Position numbers and translations under genes: made by a program. Shown here in pieces: positions 48,709-59,773 of a stretch of 64,000 nucleotides of DNA. The stretch is from a virus. The DNA lies in the IMG/VR virus record IMGVR_UViG_3300022920_000002, positions 1-64,000 of that record; one strand, written 5' to 3'. The stretch's first letter is position 1, and each line of letters starts with the position of its first letter. The notes under the pieces are model-generated. The model did not search any database, was not told the origin of the DNA, and saw only the letters and a list, made by a program, of their open reading frames with translations.

Positions 48709-51522
48709 TTATTTTGGTGCGCCAGGAATATTGTGCCATACAATACCATCTGCTATATAAATATCTTGATCTTCAACTCCTACCGAATATGTAGCAAAAT
48801 CTACTTCCGGAGTTACAATTTCAATATTAGTAACCTCAGTCCAAGCACCGTTAATATAGAACGAATCACCGTTAACTACACTTCCAGCTTTCTTGAAAGA
48901 AATACTACCATCAGCCGTTTTTGTTAAAACTGGATGTTCGTGTGTAACCTTAGATAAATCATTATTAAAGTTAATATATTTATTATATGTACCCTCGTTT
49001 ACAAAAGTTACAGTTGTTGTGCTTTCAACAGCAGTCCATCCTTCTGCATTTGCAGTATAAGAGCTTGGCGGTTGTTCGTTTTCATTAGTTCCAAGACCTG
49101 TAATGCTATATGATTTCAATACATCACCAACTTCTAGATCTTCAATTAATTTAGTTGTACCATCAGCTAAATGCATTACGGTACCTGCAAGGTGACACCA
49201 CGCTGCTAGTACTACCCACATACCTGTAACCGAACCTGATGCTAAAGTACCACCCCATGCGGATCCGTCAAATATAACCTCTGTTCCGTTATTATTACCG
49301 CCTTGTTGTCCTGCGCTTTCCGTCCCATCATTTTCGAACCAGAATTTTGCAAAACCTGAACCACCTGTATGTGGATCTGAGCCGTTAGTTCCGGAACTCG
49401 CACTTTGTGCCCCTATAAGAGAATCAGAGACATATACGTATGAATTAGCTGAATCTAATTGGGTCCAATTGTACCAGTTAAAGTCACTGGTAGACGCAGA
49501 TCCACCTGTAAGTGGAGGACCTTGTACGCCGGAATTAACATCTTGCCAAGTAAATTCTTGGATGTTATATCCAGAGGTAAAATCATCCTGGTCTTCCCAT
49601 CCAAAATAATTTTGTGAGCTTCCTGTTCCAGGCGTTAGCCATGAAAATGTAAACTCTTCAACAGGTAGTGAACCTGCAACAGTCACTGGTATAGTTTCGT
49701 TCTGGCCTTGGTTAACATATTGTAGTGCAAACCTGACCCAATCACCATTAGGCCCCATTGTTGGGTTAGGAGCTACTGTACCTCCAAAAACAGTAACGGT
49801 TACCTCATTAGTATTTGTAAATGCTACATGCCCTTGCTCTTTTACTACATATAAGTATGCAGATTGAGTAGTACCAGATATACCCGGTATTGAGACTAGG
49901 GAACTAACCGGAGACGCTCCGTTCATATTGTCATCTAATACTGCACCTGTAAAGTTATCAGTTAAATTCCAAGTTGTTGTATATTCAGGCGCGCTTGATC
50001 CAACTGCAGGGTCTACACATGTAAATGCATTCCCTGAATTACTAAATCCACTAGGAACATTAAAGGCAAGAGTATAATTACTAGCTCCAGCAGCATAATA
50101 CCCTGGAGTTACAGAAGCTGGTTGTATAGGAACGCCGTTCCATGTTAGAGTAAAGGTTACTGCTTCACCAATAATACCATTATCAACTTCAGCTACTAAA
50201 CCTGCAGTGTTACAATCAAATGTTGCTGTTCCATTTACGTTTTCAACCTGACATGTAACAGTACTACCTTCGTTATCCCAAACACCACCGGTTGGAACTT
50301 GAACTACTACATCATAAGTGTTTACGCCTGCTACATAATTTGCAGGTGAAACTGAAATTACAGTTCCCGCATCAGCAGTTGCTGTTATCGGATCGTTAAC
50401 TACACCATCAGCTATTTCTACTTCTGCATCATCACATTCAAAATCTGGTAAAGCAGTATATGAAGAAGATTGTGTTACACTTATAGTTTCAGTAATTGTA
50501 TTACCTGCATTTGTATATCCTGTAGGAACTAAAATTGAAAGAACTAAACTAAGTGTATTAGAACCCGCTGTAGTATTTGGCGGGAACGAAGCCGGAGCTG
50601 AAGTCACATTACTAGAGTTTCCTTGATCAATATTTACTGTTCCAGCTGGATTAACACTTGCAGAGCCTGTCCAATTTGAATAAGCAAAGTTAGAGATAAC
50701 ACTTCCATCAGGTCCTAAGACTAAATCAGAATCATCATCCATTGATATTGTATTACTAGAACCGCCACTACCACATGATCCGTTTAATGGTGCCATACAA
50801 AATTCTAACCATGATCCATCAATGAATCCTTCGAATTTATTACCACCTGGGTTATATCTTACCATACCGTCAGTACCAACTACACTTGTATCGAAATTAT
50901 CTAACGTTAATGTTGTTGCTACTACTGTAGGAACATTAATTTGAAATCTAACATCTGGTGCATTACCGGATATCGGTGCAACAGAAGTAAGATTATATCT
51001 AACGTAATTAGGATCTGATACTACATCTTCAGAACTAATTAATATTTTATTATTTGCATCATGCCATAAAGTAATATAGCCATCAACAATTGTATCAGTA
51101 AAAAAGTCATAGTGTCTACCAACATTCAAAGTAGATCTTAAACTTAAATCACCGTCATTTGCATTTGAACCAATATCTTCAAAAGAACTATCACCTAACC
51201 AAATTACTGGAGTTTCCTTATCATCGCCTCTCTTAGGCTTTAATACAGTAACGTTGTTTACCCCGTCATTTGAGTTTAAATCGATCTGTATCTTTTTCCA
51301 CGGGCTAGTAGTCTCACCAGAGTCTCCTTTAGCACCTTTATTACCCTGGTCACCCTGTGGTCCAGTTTGACCAACAACGCCTTGTGTACCTTTACCACCT
51401 TTAGGGCCTTCTGGTCCACCGCCATTAGCAACAATCTGATCAAAATTATAGTTAATCTTATCAAACTTGATAATATCAGAGTCGCTTGGGTGTAATATTT
51501 CTTGAATGTTAATTACCGGCAT
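48709..51522 (-). CDS. Collagen-like tail fibre protein with C-terminal Hint (autoprocessing) domain
   Basis: The 937-residue protein begins MPVINIQEILHPSDSD, then has a Gly-X-Y run (GPEGPKGGKGTQGVVGQTG and onward, residues about 36-70), beta-rich shaft domains, and two or three related Ig-like modules (about 300-480, each with FDCNTAG/FECDDAE openings). A Gly/Ser/Trp-rich region follows. From Cys776 to the end is a Hint domain: CHLAGTVMHLADGTTKLIEDLEVGD, then THEHPV (860-864) and a C-terminal block YSVGVEDQDIYIADGIVWHN (His930, Asn931). There is no Cys/Ser/Thr after the Asn, only IPGAPK, so protein splicing is unlikely and N-terminal cleavage at Trp775|Cys776 or transfer is more probable. 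The Hint DNA lies at 48709-49197. Confidence 0.85.
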   Translation of the reverse strand: MPVINIQEILHPSDSDIIKFDKINYNFDQIVANGGGPEGPKGGKGTQGVVGQTGPQGDQGNKGAKGDSGETTSPWKKIQIDLNSNDGVNNVTVLKPKRGDDKETPVIWLGDSSFEDIGSNANDGDLSLRSTLNVGRHYDFFTDTIVDGYITLWHDANNKILISSEDVVSDPNYVRYNLTSVAPISGNAPDVRFQINVPTVVATTLTLDNFDTSVVGTDGMVRYNPGGNKFEGFIDGSWLEFCMAPLNGSCGSGGSSNTISMDDDSDLVLGPDGSVISNFAYSNWTGSASVNPAGTVNIDQGNSSNVTSAPASFPPNTTAGSNTLSLVLSILVPTGYTNAGNTITETISVTQSSSYTALPDFECDDAEVEIADGVVNDPITATADAGTVISVSPANYVAGVNTYDVVVQVPTGGVWDNEGSTVTCQVENVNGTATFDCNTAGLVAEVDNGIIGEAVTFTLTWNGVPIQPASVTPGYYAAGASNYTLAFNVPSGFSNSGNAFTCVDPAVGSSAPEYTTTWNLTDNFTGAVLDDNMNGASPVSSLVSIPGISGTTQSAYLYVVKEQGHVAFTNTNEVTVTVFGGTVAPNPTMGPNGDWVRFALQYVNQGQNETIPVTVAGSLPVEEFTFSWLTPGTGSSQNYFGWEDQDDFTSGYNIQEFTWQDVNSGVQGPPLTGGSASTSDFNWYNWTQLDSANSYVYVSDSLIGAQSASSGTNGSDPHTGGSGFAKFWFENDGTESAGQQGGNNNGTEVIFDGSAWGGTLASGSVTGMWVVLAAWCHLAGTVMHLADGTTKLIEDLEVGDVLKSYSITGLGTNENEQPPSSYTANAEGWTAVESTTTVTFVNEGTYNKYINFNNDLSKVTHEHPVLTKTADGSISFKKAGSVVNGDSFYINGAWTEVTNIEIVTPEVDFATYSVGVEDQDIYIADGIVWHNIPGAPK

Positions 51523-51528
51523 TTCTTA

Positions 51529-54500
51529 TTATGACTTTATTTTTACCATAGGTCTAACTTCGTAAGAGTAGCCTAATCTTTTATTATATATCAACCTAAA
51601 ATTAAGAGGCTGTTGTTCGTGTGATTTAAACGTAAAGTTTATATCATTAGAGAATGCTCCATCGTCTAAATTATCAATGCTGTCTGTTGATAAAATTTCA
51701 GAGAATTGACCCTTTCTTCTACTTGTGTATAATTTTATTTGATCTAAATTAAATGTATTAAGTAGGTTGTTTTCAACGTATAATAACGCATCATCTTTAG
51801 TTGTTGTTTTGTCACCTGCAGAATTAACAGCAGTTACAAATTTATTTATTGAATTTAGTACACCATCTGAAGATAATAACTTCTTAAGCGTCGATGTAAT
51901 ATAAAAATCCATATAAATGTAATCCTTATTTTCAAATGATACTACATCATACTTTTCATCACCGTTAGCTAAAATTCGATCTTGCTGTTCTTGTGTTTTA
52001 GTAGCATACGAAGTAAAGTTAGTAATATTATATGAATCTTTTATCTTCATAATAGTAGAGCCTAAATAAGATCTTTCTTCTTTAGTTTCAAAAGTACCAG
52101 GTACTTGTTCAAATAAACCACCGGACAAACTTCTAGTATAATAGTTTTTATCCCAAGAAGACTTAAATACATTTATATCTTTTTTGTCTATTGTAACCTC
52201 ACCGATTAAAGGATAAAGAGGTAATTTATCAGTAGACTCAGATAGTTTAGTTACTGCCGCAGCATTAGTTTCATTTACTTTTCTGTAAAAATGATTTTTA
52301 ATAATACCCCATCCATTATCATGTATGTTACGATCTTGTATGTAACCTAAGTTAAATGAAGTTCCACATCTATTATATTTCTTATAGTAATCTCTAGCCA
52401 ATTCAACTTCTTTAGCATTTGTTAATGAATGCTTATACATTGATTCTTCAAATAAGATTTCAGTTGGGTTAGCAGTAGACTGTAAAGTGTTTGTTTTAAA
52501 ATGAGTATATGTGTCAGTAAAAGTTACAATCGGATTTGTTGATATTGTATAATCACCATTATGTCTAACTAAGAATGGATAATATGTATCACTTACAGAT
52601 AATTCGTAACCTATTGTACCTTGTTTTAATTTAAACGTTTTAGGCTTTTCTTCGTCTGACACTGTAACTAACATAGATTGTTTAATTACTTCTACTCCAC
52701 TTTCGAATTGAATTTCAAATCTATTAGAATTAATAGCACCATCAATCTCAACTGTTGTATATTTAATTGAACCATCATTATTCTTTAATAAATCAGACAC
52801 CGCTGATACTGACAGACTGCCTAAGATCGAAGTGAAGGCATTTTTACCCCCGCCTTTATATACATAAGTAGCAGACGTTTGAAGATAACCAGCAATATTA
52901 GAAACATTAACCGGGTTGCCGTTTAAATCAACAGGGGCTGATGTTAAAGTAAGTTGAGCTTGGTCATCAATAGATGCAATCTTTAATTTAAAAGTAACAG
53001 GACCACTCGAGTCTTGCACCGTTACATATATGTTTCCAAATACTTCATTTTCATCTGGATTAATTTGATCTAAGAATTGAGGTAATCCCCCATCAACATG
53101 ATCTATTCCACTCGCTATTAAATAATCAGCAGCAGTTGGATCTGTAAAATTAATGTCATTCAGATTTAAAGCTCCGCTTATAGCAACGTCAGAATAACTA
53201 AAGTTTTCTGTCTCATGGTTCCATACAAAGCTGTGATTCATTTCATATAATAGTTTCCTATTTAAAGCACCATCAATCCATAAATCATCCATAGATATTG
53301 TAATTAAAAATACAACAAATTCAAACTCCTTATTTTGAATAACTTCATATTCAATGTCGTTCGTAGCTTGTCCACCTCTAACCATAACTAAAGTACTAAA
53401 CTTATAGCCATTAAATTCAGAAGATTTCACAAAATCATTAGTTGTAATATTTTCAAATTCTTTTCTATTCTTAAAAGAAACTTTAATACCTTTAAATAAA
53501 GTACTACCAAACGATGCGTCGTTACCGCCTGAAACATTTGTATATTTCTTTTGTAAATTTGTTTTAATAAAAGATTTAATACCGTTACTATCAGTTTTCT
53601 CAAAACCTTCAGTTACCATAAATCTATCAAAGTAATTATATGAAGTGCTCTTAAAGTGAGATGCATTTAATTCAAAACCTTCTAAGAAGTTTACATAACT
53701 AAACGTATCATTAAGCTGATCGTATTTTAAATATTTTGGTACATTATCTAAATAAAACCACTCATGTGTCATACCTAGTCTATCTCTACCTTCAGCATCA
53801 AAATCTGGTGAGAAGTTAGTTCTTCCAAATGCTTCGTTTGAGTTTAAATGATAACCCTCTTCTCTTACAGTCGTACCATCTTTTAATACCCACTTGTTAA
53901 TATTAGGAGTTACTCTAGATCTTACTGCAAATTGCTTAAGATTATTTTCTTGTAATCTATCATATTCACTCCATAGTTTAGATTCGTTATATGAATCCAA
54001 TCCTTCTTCTGGTAAAATACCTCCAATACCAGTAAAGTAATTAACAGGCTCATCTTCAAATTCACTATCGAAAACGGTTAATGTGTTAGTAGTACTTTGT
54101 TGAGGTTCATAATTAATATTAGCCGGAGTTTCAAATTCTAATTCTTTTAGATCTGAATTTGATATATCATAAAAATCAAAATCCATATCATGAATATCGT
54201 ACGCTGAAAATAAACCAATCCTAGCAACATTATCTGCATATACATTTTGCTCTCCAGAAGCTAAAGTGTTTATGTCTTCTAAAATAATTTTATTGTATAT
54301 AGTATCAGCTCTTTCTATATCTTCCACTATATCAATAACTTTGTTGTACACATTGTCTGAATTTGTAGCAATTAAATCACCAACATTAATGTCAGCAACA
54401 GAATCTTTAGTTACTAATATAGATTTCCCAGCAGAATTACCGCCGTTCATATAGTACACTTGATTTACATTAAATATAACATCGCTTAAATTAAGCAATC

Positions 54501-57500
54501 CATTTGTATTAGCATTTGTTATAGAATCTCTATTGTTTACATCTAAGAAAACAGCAGAGTTTGCATTAGGAATTAAAATACCTGATTGTAATCTTCTATA
54601 ACCTTTAATATTTGATTTGACATAAAAGTAATCAGCACCATCTTCAATAATAGCCGTAAAATCAATAGGACTATTATTAACACATTCCGTAATTGCTTTA
54701 GCAATATCAGCAAAGTTACCTTGAGATGAGAACGAAGTGCTCTCGTATGTACCTGATGGTAAAACTGGCGAAGCAAAGAATGTTGAATTATCTAATTTAA
54801 CGCTTGTTTGAATTTCAGACACTTTAGCGATTGTACTTGAAGTTAAAGGAACCGTAGCTTCAAAAGATATTTCTAAATCTGAAAGAGTTGCATACTTATC
54901 TGTAATATAAATAGTTTTATCTATATCAGATCTTTCTATTTTAATACCAGCACTATTACCGTCTGGGTATAAGTTTTGAATAGTATCAAATGTATCTGAA
55001 AGAGTTGTTCCCGTAGCTATTACGTGTTCAATTGGAGTACCTCCTTGTATATTTAGCTTTAACTTCCAGCCTTCACCTGCAATATGTCTTAAGAATTTAA
55101 TAGAATATGCAGATTCTTTAGAATCAAAAATTACAAATCTATCATTAGATTGTGGAATTCCAGTTACCTGTACTTTATTAAAATCAAAACCTGCTGAATC
55201 TTCTTTAATAACATCTATAGAGTTACCATTAGCAGCTAGTTTTATTTCAGAAGAAATACTATTATCACTATCTTCTACAATTACATTTAAACTGCTAGTC
55301 TCATAAGCAGCCCTAGATGATATTTTATAGAATGTATCACTTACCGCAACATAACCTAAAGTTGGAGTTCCGGAAATATGTTTGAATGAAGGTATTGCAG
55401 ATTCTGGAGAGTCATTAATATCAGAGCTTAAAGTCTTAAATATAATGTTTCCATTTTCTGCTGTAGATATACTACCACTTCCTGAATCAATATCGTTTAC
55501 ATAAAGTCCAAAATATCTATTAATAGAATAATCAGAAGCGCTGTTATCATCAAATAAGAATTCTAAATTAATAAGATTTGCACATGCTAAGTTGTTTCTT
55601 TGAAAGCCATCACTAATAATTTGATTACTAGCAATTAATGGACTATCATTTCTTACAAAATCTTGATATAAAAATTCAGGCTTTGATGCAAATCCGCCTT
55701 TAACTAAATCAATACCTCTGAAATTTGATTTCTCACCTTTAGCAAAATTAAATTGTATTGGCGATTTAGGGAATGCTTCTGCATTAACGTGATTTCTAAT
55801 ATATTTACCTAAAGAAGATTCTGAAGTTAAATCAAATGTCTTAACAATCTCAGAGTGTTTAAGTATATCTTGTATGTTTTCTAAATTAGATCTATCGTCA
55901 AAATCTAATTCTCCAACTGGATCGTTAACTCTAAATACTACAAATTTCTTAGGAACTTCTTTATCCAACCAGATTGGAGCTAACATTCTAAAATCTTCAT
56001 CATGAATTTTAGAGTAATTATATGTAGTACCATAATGATACACTTCTTCTATTTGCTTATTGAAACTATCTTGAACTGAATAGTCAGAATAATCTGATCT
56101 CGTAGCAAACATTATATCTCCTGGCGTGTAGTTAGACTTATAGAATCTCTGTAAATCATAAGACCATTTACCTGTAGCATTAAGTTCCCATTTTTTATAT
56201 TCAATAGATGCTAATTCTTTTGTAGCATCAATTGATTCAATAAAGATCTTATTAGAACTATTAGCAACTAATTTTGCATTAGTAGATAATTTAGGGTTTG
56301 TTCTTAACAATGGTTTAGAAACGTTATCCAACGTGTAGTTTGTTTCTAAATCAAAATTAGGTAAATTTCTATTTGTAATTATTGCATTATCAAGCGTTGG
56401 AAATGTATAAGATAGCCATGTTCCAGTTTCTGAATCACACAAATAACAAATGCTTCCATTTGCACTACTTTCTACAATATCTTGTTGATATAATACCGTT
56501 GAGTTACTACCAAATCCTAAATCAACCGGGTTGATAGATATTGGTTTTAAGTCAACATCTAAATTTTGTTGATATGTTCCTATTTCAACTTCTAACTTGT
56601 CAATTGCATCTTCAATGTTAGTTGCTATAATTCTATTAATATAGGTATAACAATTACCATCTACTTTAATTTGCGCACGTTCTCCTAAGTTTAAAACATC
56701 TGAAGTTCTAAGAGTTTTAATGAAATCTAAAATATAAGAAACATCATCTCCGGATTCTGATGCAAAATGTAAACCATCTATTACATATAATGGGAAATAA
56801 GGCTGGGTTCCAGTAGTTAATCCCGGATCTAATTGAGCTTCACATCCATAAAAAACATAATACATCGATTTAGAAGAATCGCTTTCTAGCCCAATCGTAG
56901 TATCATTTGGTGGTCCTATAATAGGCAAATCTAAAAGAGGCCTTACGTAATCGGCGTTTGGCAAACCAATGCCGTCACCACAACCTCCTAATATAGAGCC
57001 TACGTTTGCAATTTCCAATACATTGTCTGAATCAAAACCGTACCACCTGGTCGATCCTGCATATCCAGTTGCATTATCATTATCCCATACTACGAAACCT
57101 CCTGTGGTAGCGTCTAATATCACTGAACTAGGCTGTAATAGTGTATAATCTAGAACAGTAGCTCCTCCTTGTGTAGCAAAGACTCTAACTTGTTTTTGGG
57201 CTAATTGTAATAATGTATAATCAGGTGATGTTCCATTAGGATCTGGTATACCATTACCATCTAATCTTGGAGATCTATACCATATAATTATGTCATCAAA
57301 TAATGTATTAACATCTGCCCATGTTTGGTAAGTTCCGAATACATTACATACCGACCCAATATCTGTTGGATCTGGCGTAAACCATTTTACAGAAAGCCAT
57401 TTAGTATCATATACTGTTGCAGGAACACATTCAAATAAATTTGGATCAGGTGCACCAGACACTCCATTTGCTAGCCAAATGCCGGCGTCGACAATATAGT

Positions 57501-59736
57501 ATTGTAATGGACTTTGTTGTAACGCAGTATCTGTATATGAACCGCTCGGTGCTAATTGTTCTGATGGCGCAGTAGATCCTGAATAAGAATTTGCTACAGC
57601 TTCACTTGAAAACAATTGACCATTTGCCGCAACAACGTCTGATAGTGTAGTGTTAAAACCACCACTATTAAGTTCTCCAATATTTTGCCAAACCTCAACT
57701 TCAACCACAGACGACTCATTATCACATAATGGACCATAGTTTTCTTCATAAGATACTAGTATTGGCCATGCGCTACCAGTCGTAACATTACAGTTTACAA
57801 TTTCTTCAAGAGTTGCCCCAGAAGATATCTTTATAGCTCTTACTGTGTTGTTTGCAGTTTCTTCAGCAGAAAGCCATGGCGATCCTGCACTAAAAAAATT
57901 AACAGGTACTGTTAGAGCTTGATCTTGGTATAGTTGATAACCCGGTCCTATTGGTAAATCCGATAAGAACGTTGAAAAAGCAGCTAAATTTGTATTAGCA
58001 CTAGTATCATACCAGTATTCTAATGGACCTCTAGTTAAATTACAAACAGTAGTGCTTGAGTTTCCAAAATTAGAAACCAATACTTTTCTAGAAGCAGCTG
58101 CAGATGATTCAAAAGTAAATGTTATATTTTCACTAGCATCATATCCTCCGTAAAAATCTACTACTTTAAGAGTTACACTAATACTATTAGAGACTGCCGT
58201 TGCTGTCACCGAAAGTATTCCGGTAAATGTGTTATATGCTGCATTAATTGGACCCGATTGACTCTCGATTGAGACTGTTACATCATGATTTTCAGCATCA
58301 TTTGTTGTAATTGCAGCACTCTCCCATTCCATACCAACTGCCATTGATATTGTACTAGGAGGTGATATTGTAAACGTAGGAGCAGCATTACTAGGAGTTA
58401 GTACCTGTATTTGTATTTGACCTATATCAGTTAAACCATACTCATCCGTTGCTCTAAAATAAAATACTTCAGTTTGTGATGAATCATTTGGGGTAAGATC
58501 TACACTTGTTGTATACGTAAAACCCTCTGTAATATTTGGAGTTGGAGCAATAGCTCCCGCTTGTAAGTTTTGGTTTATCTGAGCAAGTGTTATTACATTA
58601 CTTCCGTTCTGGTCATCAACCCAATCGTATGTTACAGTTGGAGTATTCTCATCAGTTGCCGTTCTTTGAAATGATGTTGTATTACCATTTTGCCCCTGTA
58701 ATGAAACACTAACAGGATTTGCACTTGGTGCTACGTTAGCAGGATCATTAACTGTAATTTCTACTTCCGCAGCGAACAGTTGTTCTTGCCCGTTTGAATC
58801 TTCCGCTTTATAGAAAAAAGCATCTGTGTTTCCACCTGCAAATGAATTATTTGGGTAATATCTAATTTTTAAGGGATCTGCGCCCGTAATTGTAGTAGGG
58901 GTTGTTGTAATATCAACTCCCTGTAATGTTTTAAGCGTTCCATTCGCAGGAAGCGCTGTTATGTTTATTGTATAACTTTCTGATTCAGGCTCTGTAACAT
59001 GCTGTGAAAAATCTATTTCCTTAAATGAACTGCCATCTCCGGCATTCACCATATTAGTAATTACATTATTACTGACCGGTGGTAGATTAACACTACTATC
59101 AGTAATAGTAACTGTTACAGTACTGTTTCCAGTGTTTGTCACACCGTTAACATCAGCAGCATCTAATACTAATTCAAGAATTTCATCACCTTCATTAAAA
59201 GAAATGTCTTCTGCAATACTAAAACTTTGAGACCAATTACCCGAAGAAAAAGTTCCGGAAGCTACCCAATTGGCTGGGACCACTAAATCGTTGGCATCTA
59301 TTGTAGTATTAGCACCAAGAGTCCAGCCTATACTATCAAGTGTTCCTCCTGATGGGTCTGCATTTACTACAAAATTTACTGTAGTTCCCTCATTTGTTGA
59401 TGAAATATTACCGGCAGTTTCTAAAACATAAATAGGATCTGGGGGAAGTGTCGTAGTCGTAGTTACAGGCGATTGGACGACACCTACATCACTAATCTGT
59501 ACTACATAGCCAACAGTATTTATAGAGTACCACCAGTAATCATCACCTCCAACTACTTCGTTACCCGTAGTTAAGCCTGCATCTGTAAATAATACGTCGC
59601 CAGCTTCTAGATCTGTGCTACTTCCTTGTGCCGCCTCGTCAAAGTGATATGTTATAGTATTTACACTTCCAGGTCCGTTTGTCCAAGCACCCGCTTCTGT
59701 TGTGTACCCACTATTATGAAATATAATTTGTGCCAT
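51529..59736 (-). CDS. Giant adhesin-like tail protein (2,735 aa)
   Basis: Largest gene of the window. After an N-terminal beta domain and a TTTTTLPPDP linker come Calx-beta-like (about 105-215) and cadherin-like (about 216-450) modules with EGDEILELVLDAADVNG, TVTVTITDSS and PVSNNVITN signatures. Repeated strands reminiscent of the N-terminal domain follow (WWYSINT... and YWYDTSANTN...). Then comes a long beta-rich region with many YF/NF turns, and a C-terminal part including WLDKEVPKKFVVFRVNDPVGELDF, a segment shared in my recollection with other marine phage baseplate proteins. Probably a receptor-binding fibre or baseplate-attached adhesin. It starts six bases upstream of the fibre gene and follows a late-type promoter. 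Confidence 0.7.
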   Translation of the reverse strand: MAQIIFHNSGYTTEAGAWTNGPGSVNTITYHFDEAAQGSSTDLEAGDVLFTDAGLTTGNEVVGGDDYWWYSINTVGYVVQISDVGVVQSPVTTTTTLPPDPIYVLETAGNISSTNEGTTVNFVVNADPSGGTLDSIGWTLGANTTIDANDLVVPANWVASGTFSSGNWSQSFSIAEDISFNEGDEILELVLDAADVNGVTNTGNSTVTVTITDSSVNLPPVSNNVITNMVNAGDGSSFKEIDFSQHVTEPESESYTINITALPANGTLKTLQGVDITTTPTTITGADPLKIRYYPNNSFAGGNTDAFFYKAEDSNGQEQLFAAEVEITVNDPANVAPSANPVSVSLQGQNGNTTSFQRTATDENTPTVTYDWVDDQNGSNVITLAQINQNLQAGAIAPTPNITEGFTYTTSVDLTPNDSSQTEVFYFRATDEYGLTDIGQIQIQVLTPSNAAPTFTISPPSTISMAVGMEWESAAITTNDAENHDVTVSIESQSGPINAAYNTFTGILSVTATAVSNSISVTLKVVDFYGGYDASENITFTFESSAAASRKVLVSNFGNSSTTVCNLTRGPLEYWYDTSANTNLAAFSTFLSDLPIGPGYQLYQDQALTVPVNFFSAGSPWLSAEETANNTVRAIKISSGATLEEIVNCNVTTGSAWPILVSYEENYGPLCDNESSVVEVEVWQNIGELNSGGFNTTLSDVVAANGQLFSSEAVANSYSGSTAPSEQLAPSGSYTDTALQQSPLQYYIVDAGIWLANGVSGAPDPNLFECVPATVYDTKWLSVKWFTPDPTDIGSVCNVFGTYQTWADVNTLFDDIIIWYRSPRLDGNGIPDPNGTSPDYTLLQLAQKQVRVFATQGGATVLDYTLLQPSSVILDATTGGFVVWDNDNATGYAGSTRWYGFDSDNVLEIANVGSILGGCGDGIGLPNADYVRPLLDLPIIGPPNDTTIGLESDSSKSMYYVFYGCEAQLDPGLTTGTQPYFPLYVIDGLHFASESGDDVSYILDFIKTLRTSDVLNLGERAQIKVDGNCYTYINRIIATNIEDAIDKLEVEIGTYQQNLDVDLKPISINPVDLGFGSNSTVLYQQDIVESSANGSICYLCDSETGTWLSYTFPTLDNAIITNRNLPNFDLETNYTLDNVSKPLLRTNPKLSTNAKLVANSSNKIFIESIDATKELASIEYKKWELNATGKWSYDLQRFYKSNYTPGDIMFATRSDYSDYSVQDSFNKQIEEVYHYGTTYNYSKIHDEDFRMLAPIWLDKEVPKKFVVFRVNDPVGELDFDDRSNLENIQDILKHSEIVKTFDLTSESSLGKYIRNHVNAEAFPKSPIQFNFAKGEKSNFRGIDLVKGGFASKPEFLYQDFVRNDSPLIASNQIISDGFQRNNLACANLINLEFLFDDNSASDYSINRYFGLYVNDIDSGSGSISTAENGNIIFKTLSSDINDSPESAIPSFKHISGTPTLGYVAVSDTFYKISSRAAYETSSLNVIVEDSDNSISSEIKLAANGNSIDVIKEDSAGFDFNKVQVTGIPQSNDRFVIFDSKESAYSIKFLRHIAGEGWKLKLNIQGGTPIEHVIATGTTLSDTFDTIQNLYPDGNSAGIKIERSDIDKTIYITDKYATLSDLEISFEATVPLTSSTIAKVSEIQTSVKLDNSTFFASPVLPSGTYESTSFSSQGNFADIAKAITECVNNSPIDFTAIIEDGADYFYVKSNIKGYRRLQSGILIPNANSAVFLDVNNRDSITNANTNGLLNLSDVIFNVNQVYYMNGGNSAGKSILVTKDSVADINVGDLIATNSDNVYNKVIDIVEDIERADTIYNKIILEDINTLASGEQNVYADNVARIGLFSAYDIHDMDFDFYDISNSDLKELEFETPANINYEPQQSTTNTLTVFDSEFEDEPVNYFTGIGGILPEEGLDSYNESKLWSEYDRLQENNLKQFAVRSRVTPNINKWVLKDGTTVREEGYHLNSNEAFGRTNFSPDFDAEGRDRLGMTHEWFYLDNVPKYLKYDQLNDTFSYVNFLEGFELNASHFKSTSYNYFDRFMVTEGFEKTDSNGIKSFIKTNLQKKYTNVSGGNDASFGSTLFKGIKVSFKNRKEFENITTNDFVKSSEFNGYKFSTLVMVRGGQATNDIEYEVIQNKEFEFVVFLITISMDDLWIDGALNRKLLYEMNHSFVWNHETENFSYSDVAISGALNLNDINFTDPTAADYLIASGIDHVDGGLPQFLDQINPDENEVFGNIYVTVQDSSGPVTFKLKIASIDDQAQLTLTSAPVDLNGNPVNVSNIAGYLQTSATYVYKGGGKNAFTSILGSLSVSAVSDLLKNNDGSIKYTTVEIDGAINSNRFEIQFESGVEVIKQSMLVTVSDEEKPKTFKLKQGTIGYELSVSDTYYPFLVRHNGDYTISTNPIVTFTDTYTHFKTNTLQSTANPTEILFEESMYKHSLTNAKEVELARDYYKKYNRCGTSFNLGYIQDRNIHDNGWGIIKNHFYRKVNETNAAAVTKLSESTDKLPLYPLIGEVTIDKKDINVFKSSWDKNYYTRSLSGGLFEQVPGTFETKEERSYLGSTIMKIKDSYNITNFTSYATKTQEQQDRILANGDEKYDVVSFENKDYIYMDFYITSTLKKLLSSDGVLNSINKFVTAVNSAGDKTTTKDDALLYVENNLLNTFNLDQIKLYTSRRKGQFSEILSTDSIDNLDDGAFSNDINFTFKSHEQQPLNFRLIYNKRLGYSYEVRPMVKIKS

Positions 59737-59748
59737 TCAGTTTTATCT

Positions 59749-59756
59749 TATTTATA
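59749..59756 (-). promoter_or_regulatory. TATAAATA in the leader of the giant gene
   Basis: The minus strand reads CTCTATAAATAAG 12 bases upstream of the ATG at 59736. It is identical to the T4 late consensus and lies between the GATATATAA element (59774-59782) and the start. It also contributes to a hairpin (ATAGAGA/TCTCTAT). Possibly chance. Confidence 0.35.
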
Positions 59757-59773
59757 GAGATCTTTCGTCTCTA

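Noticed and set aside
48709-51522. Protein-splicing intein in the fibre
   Set aside because: The Hint domain reaches the C-terminus and the residue after His-Asn is Ile, so no C-extein nucleophile exists.
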